A stretch of 64,000 nucleotides of DNA, from positions 838,501 through 902,500 of the forward strand of contig NZ_CP010978.1 of assembly GCF_000271665.2 (NCBI RefSeq), in the 5' to 3' direction. Made by a program: the position numbers and the translations under genes. Below, one piece after another: positions 17,423-25,360 of the stretch. Position 1 is the first letter of the stretch. Every line of letters starts with the position of its first letter. The notes beneath the pieces are model-generated. The model did not search any database. It had not been told where the DNA came from and saw only the letters and a program-made list of their open reading frames with translations. This DNA comes from Pelosinus fermentans JBW45. Its GTDB lineage: Bacteria > Bacillota > Negativicutes > DSM-13327.

Positions 17423-19318
17423 ATGGGAATATTACGAGTGGAAGGTTTACATAAAGCTTTTGGTATTGAGACCTTATTTACCAATGTGGCGTTTGAGTTA
17501 GACCGGGGAGATACCATTGGGTTAATTGGTGCCAATGGAACAGGTAAGACGACGCTCATGCGCTGCTTACTAGGGCTGGAAGCCATTGATGGTGGCCGTG
17601 TGGCAGTACCGATCGGTGAGAACATTGGTTATGTGCAGCAGGATTCTACTTTGCATCAGGGAACGCTGTATGAAGAATTATGCTCTGCTTACGCTGATAT
17701 ATTGGCTTGCCAGGATAAAATGCATGAATTAGAGCAGGCGATTGCAGCCGCAAAGGAGGAAAGTGCTCTAGATGGGTTGATGAAAGAATATGCAAAAGTA
17801 GTAGACAAATTTGAGCGGGGCGGGGGCTATGAATATGAGAACAATATTCGCCGCGTTGCCTTTGGCTTAGGCTTTACTACGGAGGATTTCTCAAGGCGGA
17901 TTGAGACCTTTTCAGGCGGGCAAAAAACTCGCATTTGTTTGGCAAGAGCCTTAATTCGACAGCCTGATTTTTTATTTTTGGATGAACCTACTAATCATTT
18001 GGATATTGGAATGGTGGAGTGGCTGGAAGATTTCCTTAGCGGATATCCAGGGGGCGTGCTCATCATTTCTCATGATCGTTATTTCTTGGATAAAGTGGTT
18101 AATCGGGTGATTGAGTTAGAAAATAAAGCCTTGACGGCTTATAAAGGCAACTATACTTCCTATATGCAGCAAAAAGCTGAAAACATGGCGGCGTTGGAAA
18201 ATGCCTATGACAAACAGCAAGATCATATTACGAAAACAGAAGCATACATTCGAATGTATAAGGCTGGGATTAAGTCCAAGCAAGCCAGAGGGCGGGAGAA
18301 ACAGCTGCAGCGCTTAGAACGGATTGTATTGCCTGCCAATATTGCCCGTTTTGACTTTTTCGGCTTTAATCCGCCCAGTGAATGTGCGGAGCGGGTAGCT
18401 GAACTGGAAGAGACGTCTGCTGCTTATGGGGAGCGGAAGATTTTTGAAAAAGTATCCCTCTTGATTCGTAAGGGTGATGGCGTGGCTTTAGTGGGACCTA
18501 ATGGGGCGGGAAAAACTACATTATTGAAACTTCTGACAGGTGAATTGACGCCCGTTAGCGGCAGGGTGAAGCTTGGCAGCAGGGTGAAGGTTGGTTATTT
18601 TTCTCAGGAACATGAAGGATTGAATGGGAAAAACCGAATTGTTGATGAAATCATGCATGAATATGGCTTTAGTGAAGAGCGGGCAAGGCATTATCTAGGA
18701 GCTTTTTTATTCCGGGGAGATGATGTTTTTAAGATTGTGGGTGAATTGAGCGGCGGCGAGAAATCAAGGCTGGCAATGCTTAAGCTCATGCTCACAGGAG
18801 CTAATTTTTTGATTTTGGATGAACCGACCAATCATTTGGATATACCTGCAAAAGAAGCAGTGGAAGAAGCAATCTTAAGCTTTCCCGGTACTTTTCTGAC
18901 AGTATCTCATGATCGATATTTTCTGGATAAAGTAGCAAACTGTATGGTGGAATTAGCGGATGGGAAATTAGAGGAATATGCTGGCAACTATAGCTACTAT
19001 CGGGAGAAGAAGTTAATCCAGCAGAAACAAGCCGCTACAGCCCAAGTGGCAATTACCAAGCAGGAATCCATTGTCAAAAAGAATGAGCGACCGCGACAGC
19101 GAAAGGTAGATCAAGACAAGAGTTTAAAGAACCAGCAGAAGCTGGAAGGTGAAATTGCCATGTTGGAATTAGAGATTAAAACCTTAGAGTACCGTCTCAA
19201 CGATCCTGCCAGCCACGAAGATCAAGATGCCAGCCAGCAATTGGCAGATGAATACAGCAAAGCCCAAAAGGCTCTAGCTGAAAAGTACGATGCCTGGGTG
19301 GAGTTAACGGAAGAATAA
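17423..19318 (+). CDS. ABC-F family ATPase (ribosome-associated type)
   Basis: 631 aa with two ABC domains and no membrane segments. First domain: Walker A GANGTGKTT near residue 37, signature 'FSGGQKTRICLARALI' near 165 and Walker B 'FLFLDEPTNHLD' near 187. Second domain: GPNGAGKTT near 358, 'LSGGEKSRLAMLK' near 445 and LILDEPTNHLD near 467. A linker (about 245-300) rich in Lys, Arg and Gln separates them. A charged coiled-coil C-terminus (about 530-631) resembles Uup/YfmR/YdiF-type proteins. These act on ribosomes or DNA rather than in transport; the subfamily is not fixed by eye. It is flanked by repeats on both sides. Confidence 0.9.
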   Translation: MGILRVEGLHKAFGIETLFTNVAFELDRGDTIGLIGANGTGKTTLMRCLLGLEAIDGGRVAVPIGENIGYVQQDSTLHQGTLYEELCSAYADILACQDKMHELEQAIAAAKEESALDGLMKEYAKVVDKFERGGGYEYENNIRRVAFGLGFTTEDFSRRIETFSGGQKTRICLARALIRQPDFLFLDEPTNHLDIGMVEWLEDFLSGYPGGVLIISHDRYFLDKVVNRVIELENKALTAYKGNYTSYMQQKAENMAALENAYDKQQDHITKTEAYIRMYKAGIKSKQARGREKQLQRLERIVLPANIARFDFFGFNPPSECAERVAELEETSAAYGERKIFEKVSLLIRKGDGVALVGPNGAGKTTLLKLLTGELTPVSGRVKLGSRVKVGYFSQEHEGLNGKNRIVDEIMHEYGFSEERARHYLGAFLFRGDDVFKIVGELSGGEKSRLAMLKLMLTGANFLILDEPTNHLDIPAKEAVEEAILSFPGTFLTVSHDRYFLDKVANCMVELADGKLEEYAGNYSYYREKKLIQQKQAATAQVAITKQESIVKKNERPRQRKVDQDKSLKNQQKLEGEIAMLELEIKTLEYRLNDPASHEDQDASQQLADEYSKAQKALAEKYDAWVELTEE

Positions 19319-19329
19319 GGCAGCAAAAA

Positions 19330-19450
19330 GACAAAAAACGTGAAACGCGAAGGCGCGAAGCGCTAGCGCGGACACGAAGAACACGAAGGGACATTATTAA
19401 ACTTATCTTCGTGTTCTTTGCACGTCTTCGCGCCTTCGTGTTTCAACAAT
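19330..19450. repeat. Family B palindromic repeat, long copy
   Basis: The left arm (GTGAAACGCGAAGGCGCG ... ACACGAAGAACACGAAGG) and right arm (CTTCGTGTTCTTTGCACG ... CGCCTTCGTGTTTCAAC) are complementary over much of their length. Together they form a hairpin of about 110 nt between the ABC-F and sigma-factor genes. Confidence 0.85.
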
Positions 19451-19462
19451 TTTTTTATTTTA

Positions 19463-19505
19463 AAGCCGACTTGTGTGTCAAGTGACATGCAGGTCGGCTT
19501 TTGTT
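19463..19505 (+). terminator. Hairpin terminator upstream of the sigma cassette
   Basis: AAGCCGACTTG pairs imperfectly with CAGGTCGGCTT around a short interior, followed by TTGTTTTG. It separates the repeat region from the sigma-factor gene. Confidence 0.65.
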
Positions 19506-19581
19506 TTGTTTATGATGGCGTGATAGATTGAAGTCAGCGCTAATATAAGAGGAACCGGTTTCTCGCCATAAGGTGAGAATA

Positions 19582-20163
19582 ATGGAATTACATCAGTTGG
19601 TTAGAAATGCTCAAATGGGTGACAGAGAGGCTTTCCACGAAATTTGTACTTGCTTTACCGGGTTGGTTAAAAAGTATGCACATCAGGCCCATTTACGGCC
19701 GATTGCTGATGAGGCAGAAGCTCAAGGCTGGTTAGCGGTAGTTCAAGCTGTAAAGACCTATGATGAAACCAGCGGCGTTCATTTTGCTGGATATGTGAAT
19801 AGTAAGGTTAAATTTGCGATTTGGAATTTGTTTAAAAAGGAACGTCGTATCTGGCAGGAGGAGCAAGTGGAAGGGGGTCAGGAGGGTGAAGAGGTCGATT
19901 CTTTTGCCTACTTGCCTGACAATGCGGATGTAGCAGGAGAAGTGGAAAATCGGTGGCTGTCTCATGAACTTAGGAGTGCCATCGAAACATTGCCCGGCAA
20001 ACAGCGGCAAGTTATTTTAAAAACAGTAATTGGGCAGGAAACATTAACAAATGTGGCAGCATCCCTGGGAGTCACCACCCAAGCGGTATATAATCTGCGG
20101 CAGCGAGGATTTGCACGTTTAAAGATCCTATGTTCCGGAATGTATAGCAGTGAAAGGGGGTGA
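19582..20163 (+). CDS. Small sigma-70-family RNA polymerase sigma factor
   Basis: 193 aa from ATG 19582, after AAGGTGAG. Region 2 is recognisable: 'AQMGDREAFHEICTCF...' near residue 10 and AEAQGWLAVVQAVKTYD near 45. 'FAGYVNSKVKFAIWNLFKKE' follows near 70. Region 4 near 130-185 has 'LPGKQRQVILKTVIG' and the HTH 'VAASLGVTTQAVYNLRQRGF'. It has no anti-sigma gene beside it. Its stop overlaps the start region of DUF1659, so the next small genes probably share the transcript. It resembles the phage-like/YvrI sigma factors that sit beside YvrJ-type genes. Confidence 0.82.
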   Translation: MELHQLVRNAQMGDREAFHEICTCFTGLVKKYAHQAHLRPIADEAEAQGWLAVVQAVKTYDETSGVHFAGYVNSKVKFAIWNLFKKERRIWQEEQVEGGQEGEEVDSFAYLPDNADVAGEVENRWLSHELRSAIETLPGKQRQVILKTVIGQETLTNVAASLGVTTQAVYNLRQRGFARLKILCSGMYSSERG

Positions 20164-20168
20164 GAGGA

Positions 20169-20393
20169 ATGGCAGTGAATAAATTACCGCAAACCAGCAA
20201 AATGGTAATTACGATTGAAAACGGTGTGAATGCCAATGGTCAGCCAGTGCAGCGTCAAAGAAGCTATAAGAATGTGAAAGTAAGTGCTGCAGATGCAGAT
20301 GTGTATGCAGTAGCACAAGCAATTGCTAATTTGCAGACCCATGCAGTAATCGGCATTAGCAGACAAGACGAAGGCAATTTAGTAAATGCTTAA
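20169..20393 (+). CDS. DUF1659 small protein
   Basis: 74 aa from ATG 20169, following GGGGGTGAGAGGA. The opening 'AVNKLPQTSKMVITIENGVNANGQPV', the central Arg-Ser-Tyr-Lys-Asn-Val and 'DADVYAVAQAIANLQTH' match the DUF1659 pattern. Function is unknown. It is predicted to be a compact soluble beta/alpha protein. It overlaps the sigma-factor reading frame's end and is followed 39 nt later by a DUF2922 gene, a conserved pairing in Firmicutes. Confidence 0.8.
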   Translation: MAVNKLPQTSKMVITIENGVNANGQPVQRQRSYKNVKVSAADADVYAVAQAIANLQTHAVIGISRQDEGNLVNA

Positions 20394-20432
20394 GTGTTCT
20401 TGAGAAATCGGTTAGTAAGGAGGTGAGTGGCA

Positions 20433-20645
20433 ATGGCAAAAACACTGGAAATGGTTTTTCGCAGTGAAGGTGGCAAAGAAGTCACGCTAAGCATTGCAGA
20501 TCCGAAAGAAAACCTGACTCTGGCAGAAGTGAAAACGGTCATGGAGGACATTATCGCTAAACAAGTCTTTGAAAGCAAAACCGGAGATTTGTCTCAGATC
20601 GTGGAAGCACGCATCAATAGCAAGGATACCGCAGTATTGGTATAA
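20433..20645 (+). CDS. DUF2922 small protein
   Basis: 70 aa from ATG 20433 after AAGGAGGTGAG. It opens AKTLEMVFRSEGGKEVTLSI and continues with 'DPKENLTLAEVKTVMEDI' and a C-terminal 'EARINSKDTAVLV', as in DUF2922. Function is unknown. It sits between DUF1659 and YvrJ in the sigma cassette, separated from YvrJ by a family B repeat and a family A arm. Confidence 0.8.
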   Translation: MAKTLEMVFRSEGGKEVTLSIADPKENLTLAEVKTVMEDIIAKQVFESKTGDLSQIVEARINSKDTAVLV

Positions 20646-20659
20646 CCAGTGTTAAGTAA

Positions 20660-20735
20660 AAAAGCAATGAACCGCGAAGGGATACTTATTTCTTCCTTAC
20701 CCTTCGCTGCTTCGTATCTTCGCGGTTCAAATTTT
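20660..20735. repeat. Family B palindromic repeat
   Basis: ATGAACCGCGAAGGGATA on the left and TTCGTATCTTCGCGGTTCAA on the right form a hairpin with an inner AAGGG/CCCTT pair. It lies within the sigma cassette. Confidence 0.8.
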
Positions 20736-20745
20736 CATCATTCCC

Positions 20746-20788
20746 AATTCCCCTCTAGAGAGGGGTGCCCCAAGGGCGGGGTGTGTTG
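20746..20788. repeat. Family A dispersed repeat, single arm, type a (reverse)
   Basis: AATTCCCCTCTAGAGAGGGG is followed by TGCCCCAAGGGCGGGGTGTG. Read on the minus strand it is a type a arm, like those at 23719 and 24302. Confidence 0.85.
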
Positions 20789-20817
20789 TTCTTCGTTATA
20801 GAGAAGGAGGTATGCTC

Positions 20818-20961
20818 ATGGATCAATTATTAACCTACACAGCCAATTTCGGATTTCCCATAGTGATTAGCCTTTACTTATTAGTGCGAATCGAAGGGAA
20901 ACTGGAAGAATTGACTGCCAGTATCAATGAACTGTCCAAGACCATCGCAACAAAATTTTAA
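20818..20961 (+). CDS. yvrJ: YvrJ-family small membrane protein
   Basis: 47 aa from ATG 20818. AGAAGGAGG ends 7 nt before it, so this is preferred to ATG 20812. It has one hydrophobic segment (FGFPIVISLYLLVRI, residues 11-25), then 'EGKLEELTASINELSKTIA', a short amphipathic coiled-coil tail. This is the exact plan of the YvrJ family. Function is unknown. In this family the gene commonly sits near sigma factors and DUF1659/DUF2922 genes, as here. A very strong terminator follows 5 nt later. Confidence 0.8.
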   Translation: MDQLLTYTANFGFPIVISLYLLVRIEGKLEELTASINELSKTIATKF

Positions 20962-20966
20962 AGTGA

Positions 20967-21006
20967 AATCCCCCCAGCACATCGCTTCGATGCGCTGGGG
21001 GGATTT
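20967..21006 (+). terminator. Terminator after the sigma cassette
   Basis: AATCCCCCCAGC pairs with GCTGGGGGGATT, with an inner CATCG/CGATG extension around a TT-rich loop, followed by TGTTT. Confidence 0.9.
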
Positions 21007-21017
21007 GTTTATAAAAA

Positions 21018-21108
21018 AATAACGAAACGCGAAGACGCGAAGGTACGAAGGTGCACGAAGAATAAGCTGGCATACCCTTCGTTGCCTTTGCATCTTCGCG
21101 TTTCAAAC
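21018..21108. repeat. Family B palindromic repeat reaching into the TSCPD gene's stop codon
   Basis: ACGAAACGCGAAGACGCGAA and TGCATCTTCGCGTTTCAAAC form the outer arms, with CGAAGG/CCTTCG inside. The TCA at 21103-21105 (the minus-strand stop TGA of the TSCPD gene) lies within the conserved 'TTTCAA' end. Confidence 0.8.
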
Positions 21109-21366
21109 TTTTTTATCTTGCTTTTCCTTCATCTGTTCCAATATTGCATTTACCAATTGATCCGTACAGGAAGTCGTCTTTTGTCCGCAGGTAATGCCTT
21201 TTAGTTTTTTGATAACCTCTTCAGCGGGCATGCCCTCCACTAATACACTTATAGCCTGCAGATTCCCAGGACATCCGCCATTAAATCGTACATTGGTTAC
21301 AATTCCATCTTTCAACTCAAAATCTATTTCTTTGGCACATACGCCAGCTGTATTATAAGTAGTCAT
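21103..21366 (-). CDS. TSCPD-domain protein (TIGR03905 family)
   Basis: 87 aa. FELKDGIVTNVRFNGGCPGN near residue 16, 'ISVLVEGMPAEEVIKKLKGI' near 40 and 'CGQKTTSCTDQLVNAI' near 60 are the family's hallmarks, including the TSCPD-like 'TSCTDQ' and paired Cys. The stand-alone domain resembles the C-terminal part of vitamin B12-dependent ribonucleotide reductases. Its function is unclear; zinc or metal binding by the Cys residues is plausible. AAAGGGG lies upstream of the ATG on the minus strand. Confidence 0.85.
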   Translation of the reverse strand: MTTYNTAGVCAKEIDFELKDGIVTNVRFNGGCPGNLQAISVLVEGMPAEEVIKKLKGITCGQKTTSCTDQLVNAILEQMKEKQDKKV

Positions 21367-21542
21367 TGTAAAAACCCCTTTATATTTTTCTTAGTGTATA
21401 TTTCTCTAAGATACACCGAATTTTAACGACTGTCTAGTCCTGCTATTGTACAATATCTGGTTATTTTCCTCCCTTGGCAGGATTTAGGCAGAAACTTGCG
21501 AATAAAAAAGGAATTGATATTATTTAAAAGTGGAGTAATGCT

Positions 21543-23699
21543 GTGGAACATTTAGAAGGTACCGTAGAAAATATAATATTTCATAATACCGATAATGGTT
21601 TTGTTGTTTTTAAGCTAAAGCCAGCCAATGAGAATGGCACTGTCGCTGTGGTCGGCAACATGCTGGTGCCTTTAGTGGGTGAACAGCTGGAGCTAACAGG
21701 AGAATGGGCGGAGCATGCCCGTTTTGGCCGTCAATTTAAGGTAGCCAGCTTTAAAAAAGTGGCACCAGCCAGTGTGAAAGGCATCGAACGTTTTTTGGCC
21801 TCAGGTGCCATTAAAGGTATTGGTCCAGCCATGGCGGCACGTTTAGTAAAGCAATTCGGCTTAGATACGTTGAAAATCATCGAAGAAAAGCCCAAGCGTT
21901 TACAAGAAATAGAAGGGATCGGTAAAAAGAAAGCTGAGGCGATTCATGATGCCTATTCCCAGCAATCCGAAATGCATGAAGTCATGTTATTTCTGGAAAT
22001 GAATGGCGTAACAGGTGCCTATGCAGGCAAGATTTTTACCCAGTACGGATTTTTGGCAATTAGTGTATTACAAGAAAACCCCTATCGATTGGCGCAAGAA
22101 GTACAAGGCATTGGATTTCGTACGGCAGATCAAATTGCCATGTCTTTGGGCTTAGAACGCAATCATGAGGAACGGATCACTGCAGGGATTGATTTTGCTT
22201 TGCTGCAGATTTCCCAAGCAGGCCATTGCTGTGTACCGGAAGAGACTCTAGTACAGGAAGCTGCCAAGTTACTGCTGGTTGATCCCGTAGATGTAGCCAG
22301 GCATGTATCCTCATTAATTCAAGAGAGCCGTTTATGTGTAGAAGATTTTCATGGAATGACTCTAATCTATCCCCGCCATTTATATTATGCAGAAAAAAGG
22401 GTAGCGGATCGATTATTGCGTTTAAAAGATCGAGCCAAACAAGCCCCTGATGAAGATTTACCGGCTATTGTTGACAGCTGGGAGAAGCAATCAGGAATCA
22501 CCTTGGCAGACGCCCAGCGTGAAGCTGTATTATCATCGTTACTGCATGGCGTTTTAGTCTTAACGGGTGGACCTGGTACGGGTAAAACTACCGTTGTACG
22601 GGGTATGCTGGATGTTTTAGAAAATCAAGGCTTTAAGCTGCTTTTGGGGGCACCTACTGGGCGGGCTGCAAAACGCTTAAGTGAGGCTACGGACCGAGAA
22701 GCAATGACCGTTCATCGGCTATTGGAATCCACGGGGGGAGTCGAGGGAGCACCTTTATTTATGCGCAATGAGAATGAGCCATTAGATGCAGAAGTGGTCA
22801 TCATTGATGAAGTTTCCATGATGGATATTTCGCTGATGAATTCTTTTCTTCAGGCGATACCAGATGGCTGCCGAGTCATCTTAGTAGGTGACGTAGACCA
22901 GCTGCCTGCTGTTGGTCCCGGATCTGTACTGAAAGACATTATCCGCTCAACGACTGTGCCCGTAGTGCGCTTGACAGAGGTCTTCCGTCAGGCTGGTGAA
23001 AGTATGATTGTTATGAATGCCCATCAGATTAATCGGGGGATGCTGCCTGACTTTAAAAGCAGCAAGGACTTTCAATTTCTTGAAATCAATGACAGTGATG
23101 CTGTGGCTGATGCCATTGTAGATTTATGCCATGAGCATCTTCCAAAAGAAGGTTTTAATGTTTCCTATGATGTACAAGTACTGGCGCCCATGCATCGATT
23201 GGTGTGCGGTGTGGAGAATTTAAATAAGCTGCTCCAACAAGCACTAAATCCAGAAAGAGAAGGAAAAGCATCTATCTCTGGTGCCAATCAGGTATTGCGG
23301 GAAGGCGATAAGATTATGCAGATGAAAAATAATTATACCAAAGGGGTATATAACGGAGATATTGGCTTCATTACAGGCATTCAAAACGGCAGAGTAGCCG
23401 TTCGCTATCCAGAGCAGAATGTGATCTATGAACGAGGAGAGATTGATGAACTGCATCTTGCCTATGCCATGAGTGTACACAAAAGCCAAGGCAGCGAATA
23501 TCCTGTAGTCATTATGCCCCTGATTTCAGGACATCACATTATGCTGCAGCGCAATTTGCTGTATACCGCTGTAACAAGAGCTAAAGAAAGAGTGGTCCTC
23601 CTAGGCAGCAAAGCCGCCCTCAACACCGCTCTATCCAACGATCGCACCAAAAGACGCTATTCCCTCCTGGCAGAACGCCTGCGAGGAGAAGAGTTGTAA
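21543..23699 (+). CDS. recD2: RecD2-type ATP-dependent DNA helicase
   Basis: 718 aa superfamily 1B 5'-3' helicase of the RecBC-independent RecD2 group. The N-terminal OB-like part starts MEHLEGTVENIIFHNTDNGF. Two helix-hairpin-helix stretches follow near residues 95 and 125 ('GIGPAMAARLVKQFG', 'IEGIGKKKAEAI'). Walker A GGPGTGKTT is near 341, 'VVIIDEVSMMD' near 420, GDVDQLPAVGPG near 450 and a C-terminal 'AMSVHKSQGSEYP' motif near 645. The start is GTG 21543. It is likely involved in replication-fork repair. A family A repeat unit follows within 20 nt. Confidence 0.92.
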   Translation: MEHLEGTVENIIFHNTDNGFVVFKLKPANENGTVAVVGNMLVPLVGEQLELTGEWAEHARFGRQFKVASFKKVAPASVKGIERFLASGAIKGIGPAMAARLVKQFGLDTLKIIEEKPKRLQEIEGIGKKKAEAIHDAYSQQSEMHEVMLFLEMNGVTGAYAGKIFTQYGFLAISVLQENPYRLAQEVQGIGFRTADQIAMSLGLERNHEERITAGIDFALLQISQAGHCCVPEETLVQEAAKLLLVDPVDVARHVSSLIQESRLCVEDFHGMTLIYPRHLYYAEKRVADRLLRLKDRAKQAPDEDLPAIVDSWEKQSGITLADAQREAVLSSLLHGVLVLTGGPGTGKTTVVRGMLDVLENQGFKLLLGAPTGRAAKRLSEATDREAMTVHRLLESTGGVEGAPLFMRNENEPLDAEVVIIDEVSMMDISLMNSFLQAIPDGCRVILVGDVDQLPAVGPGSVLKDIIRSTTVPVVRLTEVFRQAGESMIVMNAHQINRGMLPDFKSSKDFQFLEINDSDAVADAIVDLCHEHLPKEGFNVSYDVQVLAPMHRLVCGVENLNKLLQQALNPEREGKASISGANQVLREGDKIMQMKNNYTKGVYNGDIGFITGIQNGRVAVRYPEQNVIYERGEIDELHLAYAMSVHKSQGSEYPVVIMPLISGHHIMLQRNLLYTAVTRAKERVVLLGSKAALNTALSNDRTKRRYSLLAERLRGEEL

Positions 23700-23718
23700 T
23701 GTTGCCTGAAGACGGAAA

Positions 23719-23880
23719 CAAACACACCCCGCCTGCGGGCACCCCTCTCTAGAGGGGAATAGTTTTTAATCACCTTCTTAAAGAATGGATCAGTGAAACA
23801 CTAAATGCACACAATCCATCAGAAATGGCTTTTTAAAATTCCCCTCTAGAGAGGGGTGGCGCGCAGCGACGGGGTGTGTT
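23719..23880. repeat. REPIN-like family A unit 1 (inverted pair)
   Basis: The left arm, type a (CACACCCCGCCTGCGGGCAC then CCCCTCTCTAGAGGGG), spans 23719-23760. The right arm, type b in reverse (CCCCTCTAGAGAGGGG then TGGCGCGCAGCGACGGGG), spans 23837-23880. The 76-nt centre is not shared with the other units. It immediately precedes the DUF559 gene. Confidence 0.9.
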
Positions 23881-23922
23881 CGTCGTTTCTTGCAAGTAGA
23901 GAGTATAAGGGGATGAAATGTT

Positions 23923-24330
23923 TTGTCTAAAGAAAAGATCATTTCATACAATCCCAAACTAAAGGAGCTAGCAAAACAGCTTCGTCAAAACAGTACTTTA
24001 TCCGAAGTATTGCTTTGGCAACAACTAAAGGGTAAACAAATGATGAATTATAGCTTTCACCGCCAAAAACCGATTGAAAATTATATTGTTGACTTCTTTT
24101 GCCATGAATTAATGCTAGCAATTGAGATAGATGGAGTTACCCATAATGAGAAGATTGTCTATGATATACAACGACAAAAAAGGCTGGAGTCATTAGGAAT
24201 TCATTTCTTAAGGTTTCATGATAGTGATGTAAAGAAAAATTTAGCAGGTGTAGTAGAAGCTATTAAGATGTGGATTTGTAAGTATGAGGGAGAAAACGGG
24301 CTCACCCCGCCTGCGGGCACCCCTCTCTAG
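23923..24330 (+). CDS. DUF559 domain protein (Vsr/PD-(D/E)xK nuclease-like)
   Basis: 135 aa from TTG 23923, with AAGGGG 10 nt upstream. The 'TLSEVLLWQQLKGKQ' block near residue 24 carries the conserved Glu-x-x-Leu-Trp. FHRQKPIENYIVDFFCHE (near 44-61) holds the Asp, 'LAIEIDGVTH' (near 64-73) the Glu-x-Asp-Gly, and 'RFHDSDV' lies near 98. This is the very-short-patch-repair-like restriction-endonuclease fold. The last residues (LTPPAGTPL) and the stop codon are encoded by the left arm of the second REPIN-like unit. Repeat units lie on both sides. A DNA-cleaving role tied to these repeats is an inference. Confidence 0.85.
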   Translation: MSKEKIISYNPKLKELAKQLRQNSTLSEVLLWQQLKGKQMMNYSFHRQKPIENYIVDFFCHELMLAIEIDGVTHNEKIVYDIQRQKRLESLGIHFLRFHDSDVKKNLAGVVEAIKMWICKYEGENGLTPPAGTPL

Positions 24331-24459
24331 AGGGGAATAGTTTAAAATCCCTACCAGAGAAAACCAGCCTATCGTAGCAGCGTATGCGTTCATCTTGAGT
24401 CCGGCTCCCAAAATCCATTCCCCTTTAGAGAGGGGTGGCGCGCAGCGACGGGGTGTGTT
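24302..24459. repeat. REPIN-like family A unit 2 (inverted pair)
   Basis: The type a arm at 24302-24339 and the reverse type b arm at 24417-24459 are separated by 77 nt of unrelated sequence. The left arm overlaps the DUF559 3' end and contains its stop codon (24328-24330). Confidence 0.9.
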
Positions 24460-24496
24460 CGTCGTACCCATGATTGCATAAGGAGGCTGCATTGGT

Positions 24497-25159
24497 GTGA
24501 TTAGTAGCTATTGGAAGACCTTTTTGAATATCCTCTATCCGCCAAAGTGCCCTTATTGTAAAACCTTGGTGCAGGAGCATGGGGCATGGTGCTCTTCCTG
24601 TTTATCCGCCATTTTCGCGGTTCGAGAAATTAATGTTCTGGAGCATCGGCTAAAAGCCTTAGACTCCTGTCGCGTGGTATGCGAATACACAGGAGGTCTA
24701 AAGCGGATTATTCACGATATGAAATTTCGTCAACAAAAGAAATATGGGATTCATCTAAATTGGCTATTAACCAACAGTAAACTAGCACATACATTTTCAA
24801 CGATTGAGTATGTAATCCCTGTACCATTACACACTGCTCGTCTGCGAGAGAGGGGCTACAATCAGACAGAGGTTATCTTTAAGAAATGGTCAAAGAAAGA
24901 AAACCTACAGTGGATGCCAGAACTATTAGTACGGGGCAAGCATACCATTCCCCAATGGGAGCTAACTCTGGCAAAGCGAAAAGAAAATTTAAAGGGCGCG
25001 TTTGTCATTACGCGCCCTTTATTGGTGAAGGATAAACATATATTGTTGGTAGATGATATTATAACTACTGGCATTACCCTAGATGAGTGTGCCAAGGTCT
25101 TAAAAGAATCAGGGGCAGCATCCGTCCATGGACTTGCCATAGCCAGCGGGGCGAGATAA
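24497..25159 (+). CDS. comF: ComF-family phosphoribosyltransferase-like protein
   Basis: 220 aa. It begins with a zinc-finger-like region, 'YPPKCPYCKTLVQEHGAWCSSC', giving two CxxC pairs (near residues 14 and 32). Next come 'YTGGLKRIIHDMKFRQQKKYG' near 65 and 'PVPLHTARLRERGYNQTE' near 103. Finally there is the PRPP-binding LLVDDIITTGITLDEC near 185. These are the standard ComF/GntX features. The role is in DNA uptake for natural competence where studied. GTG 24497 follows AAGGAGG. The gene lies between two REPIN-like units and has no comFA neighbour here. Confidence 0.9.
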   Translation: MISSYWKTFLNILYPPKCPYCKTLVQEHGAWCSSCLSAIFAVREINVLEHRLKALDSCRVVCEYTGGLKRIIHDMKFRQQKKYGIHLNWLLTNSKLAHTFSTIEYVIPVPLHTARLRERGYNQTEVIFKKWSKKENLQWMPELLVRGKHTIPQWELTLAKRKENLKGAFVITRPLLVKDKHILLVDDIITTGITLDECAKVLKESGAASVHGLAIASGAR

Positions 25160-25171
25160 GAGGGAACGACG

Positions 25172-25341
25172 ACACACCCCACCTGCGGGCACCCCTCTCG
25201 AGAGGGGAATTAAGCAATCATCTCAAGAAGGGGGAGCAAAGCAAAGGATGGCCCAACTTCGTTTGAGAGTATTTTTCTTAATTAAGAGGGGAATAAAAAA
25301 TCCCCTCTAGAGAGGGGTGGCGCGAAGCGACGGGGTGTGTT
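25172..25341. repeat. REPIN-like family A unit 3 (inverted pair)
   Basis: The type a arm at 25172-25211 (CACCTGCGGGC variant, CCCCTCTCGAGAGGGG palindrome) pairs with the reverse type b arm at 25300-25341, across an 88-nt centre. The unit fills the gap between comF and the convergent HD-GYP gene. Confidence 0.9.
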
Positions 25342-25360
25342 CGTCCCCATCCCAACAGTT

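Noticed and set aside
17035-17501. Open frames of 85-115 codons between encapsulin and the ABC-F gene
   Set aside because: They read through a terminator hairpin and family B/C repeats, with Cys/Phe-rich unlikely composition and no suitable ribosome site.
23700-25360. CRISPR array in the repeat-rich region
   Set aside because: Repeats are inverted, unevenly spaced around genes and have palindromic cores; no regular spacer unit and no cas genes.
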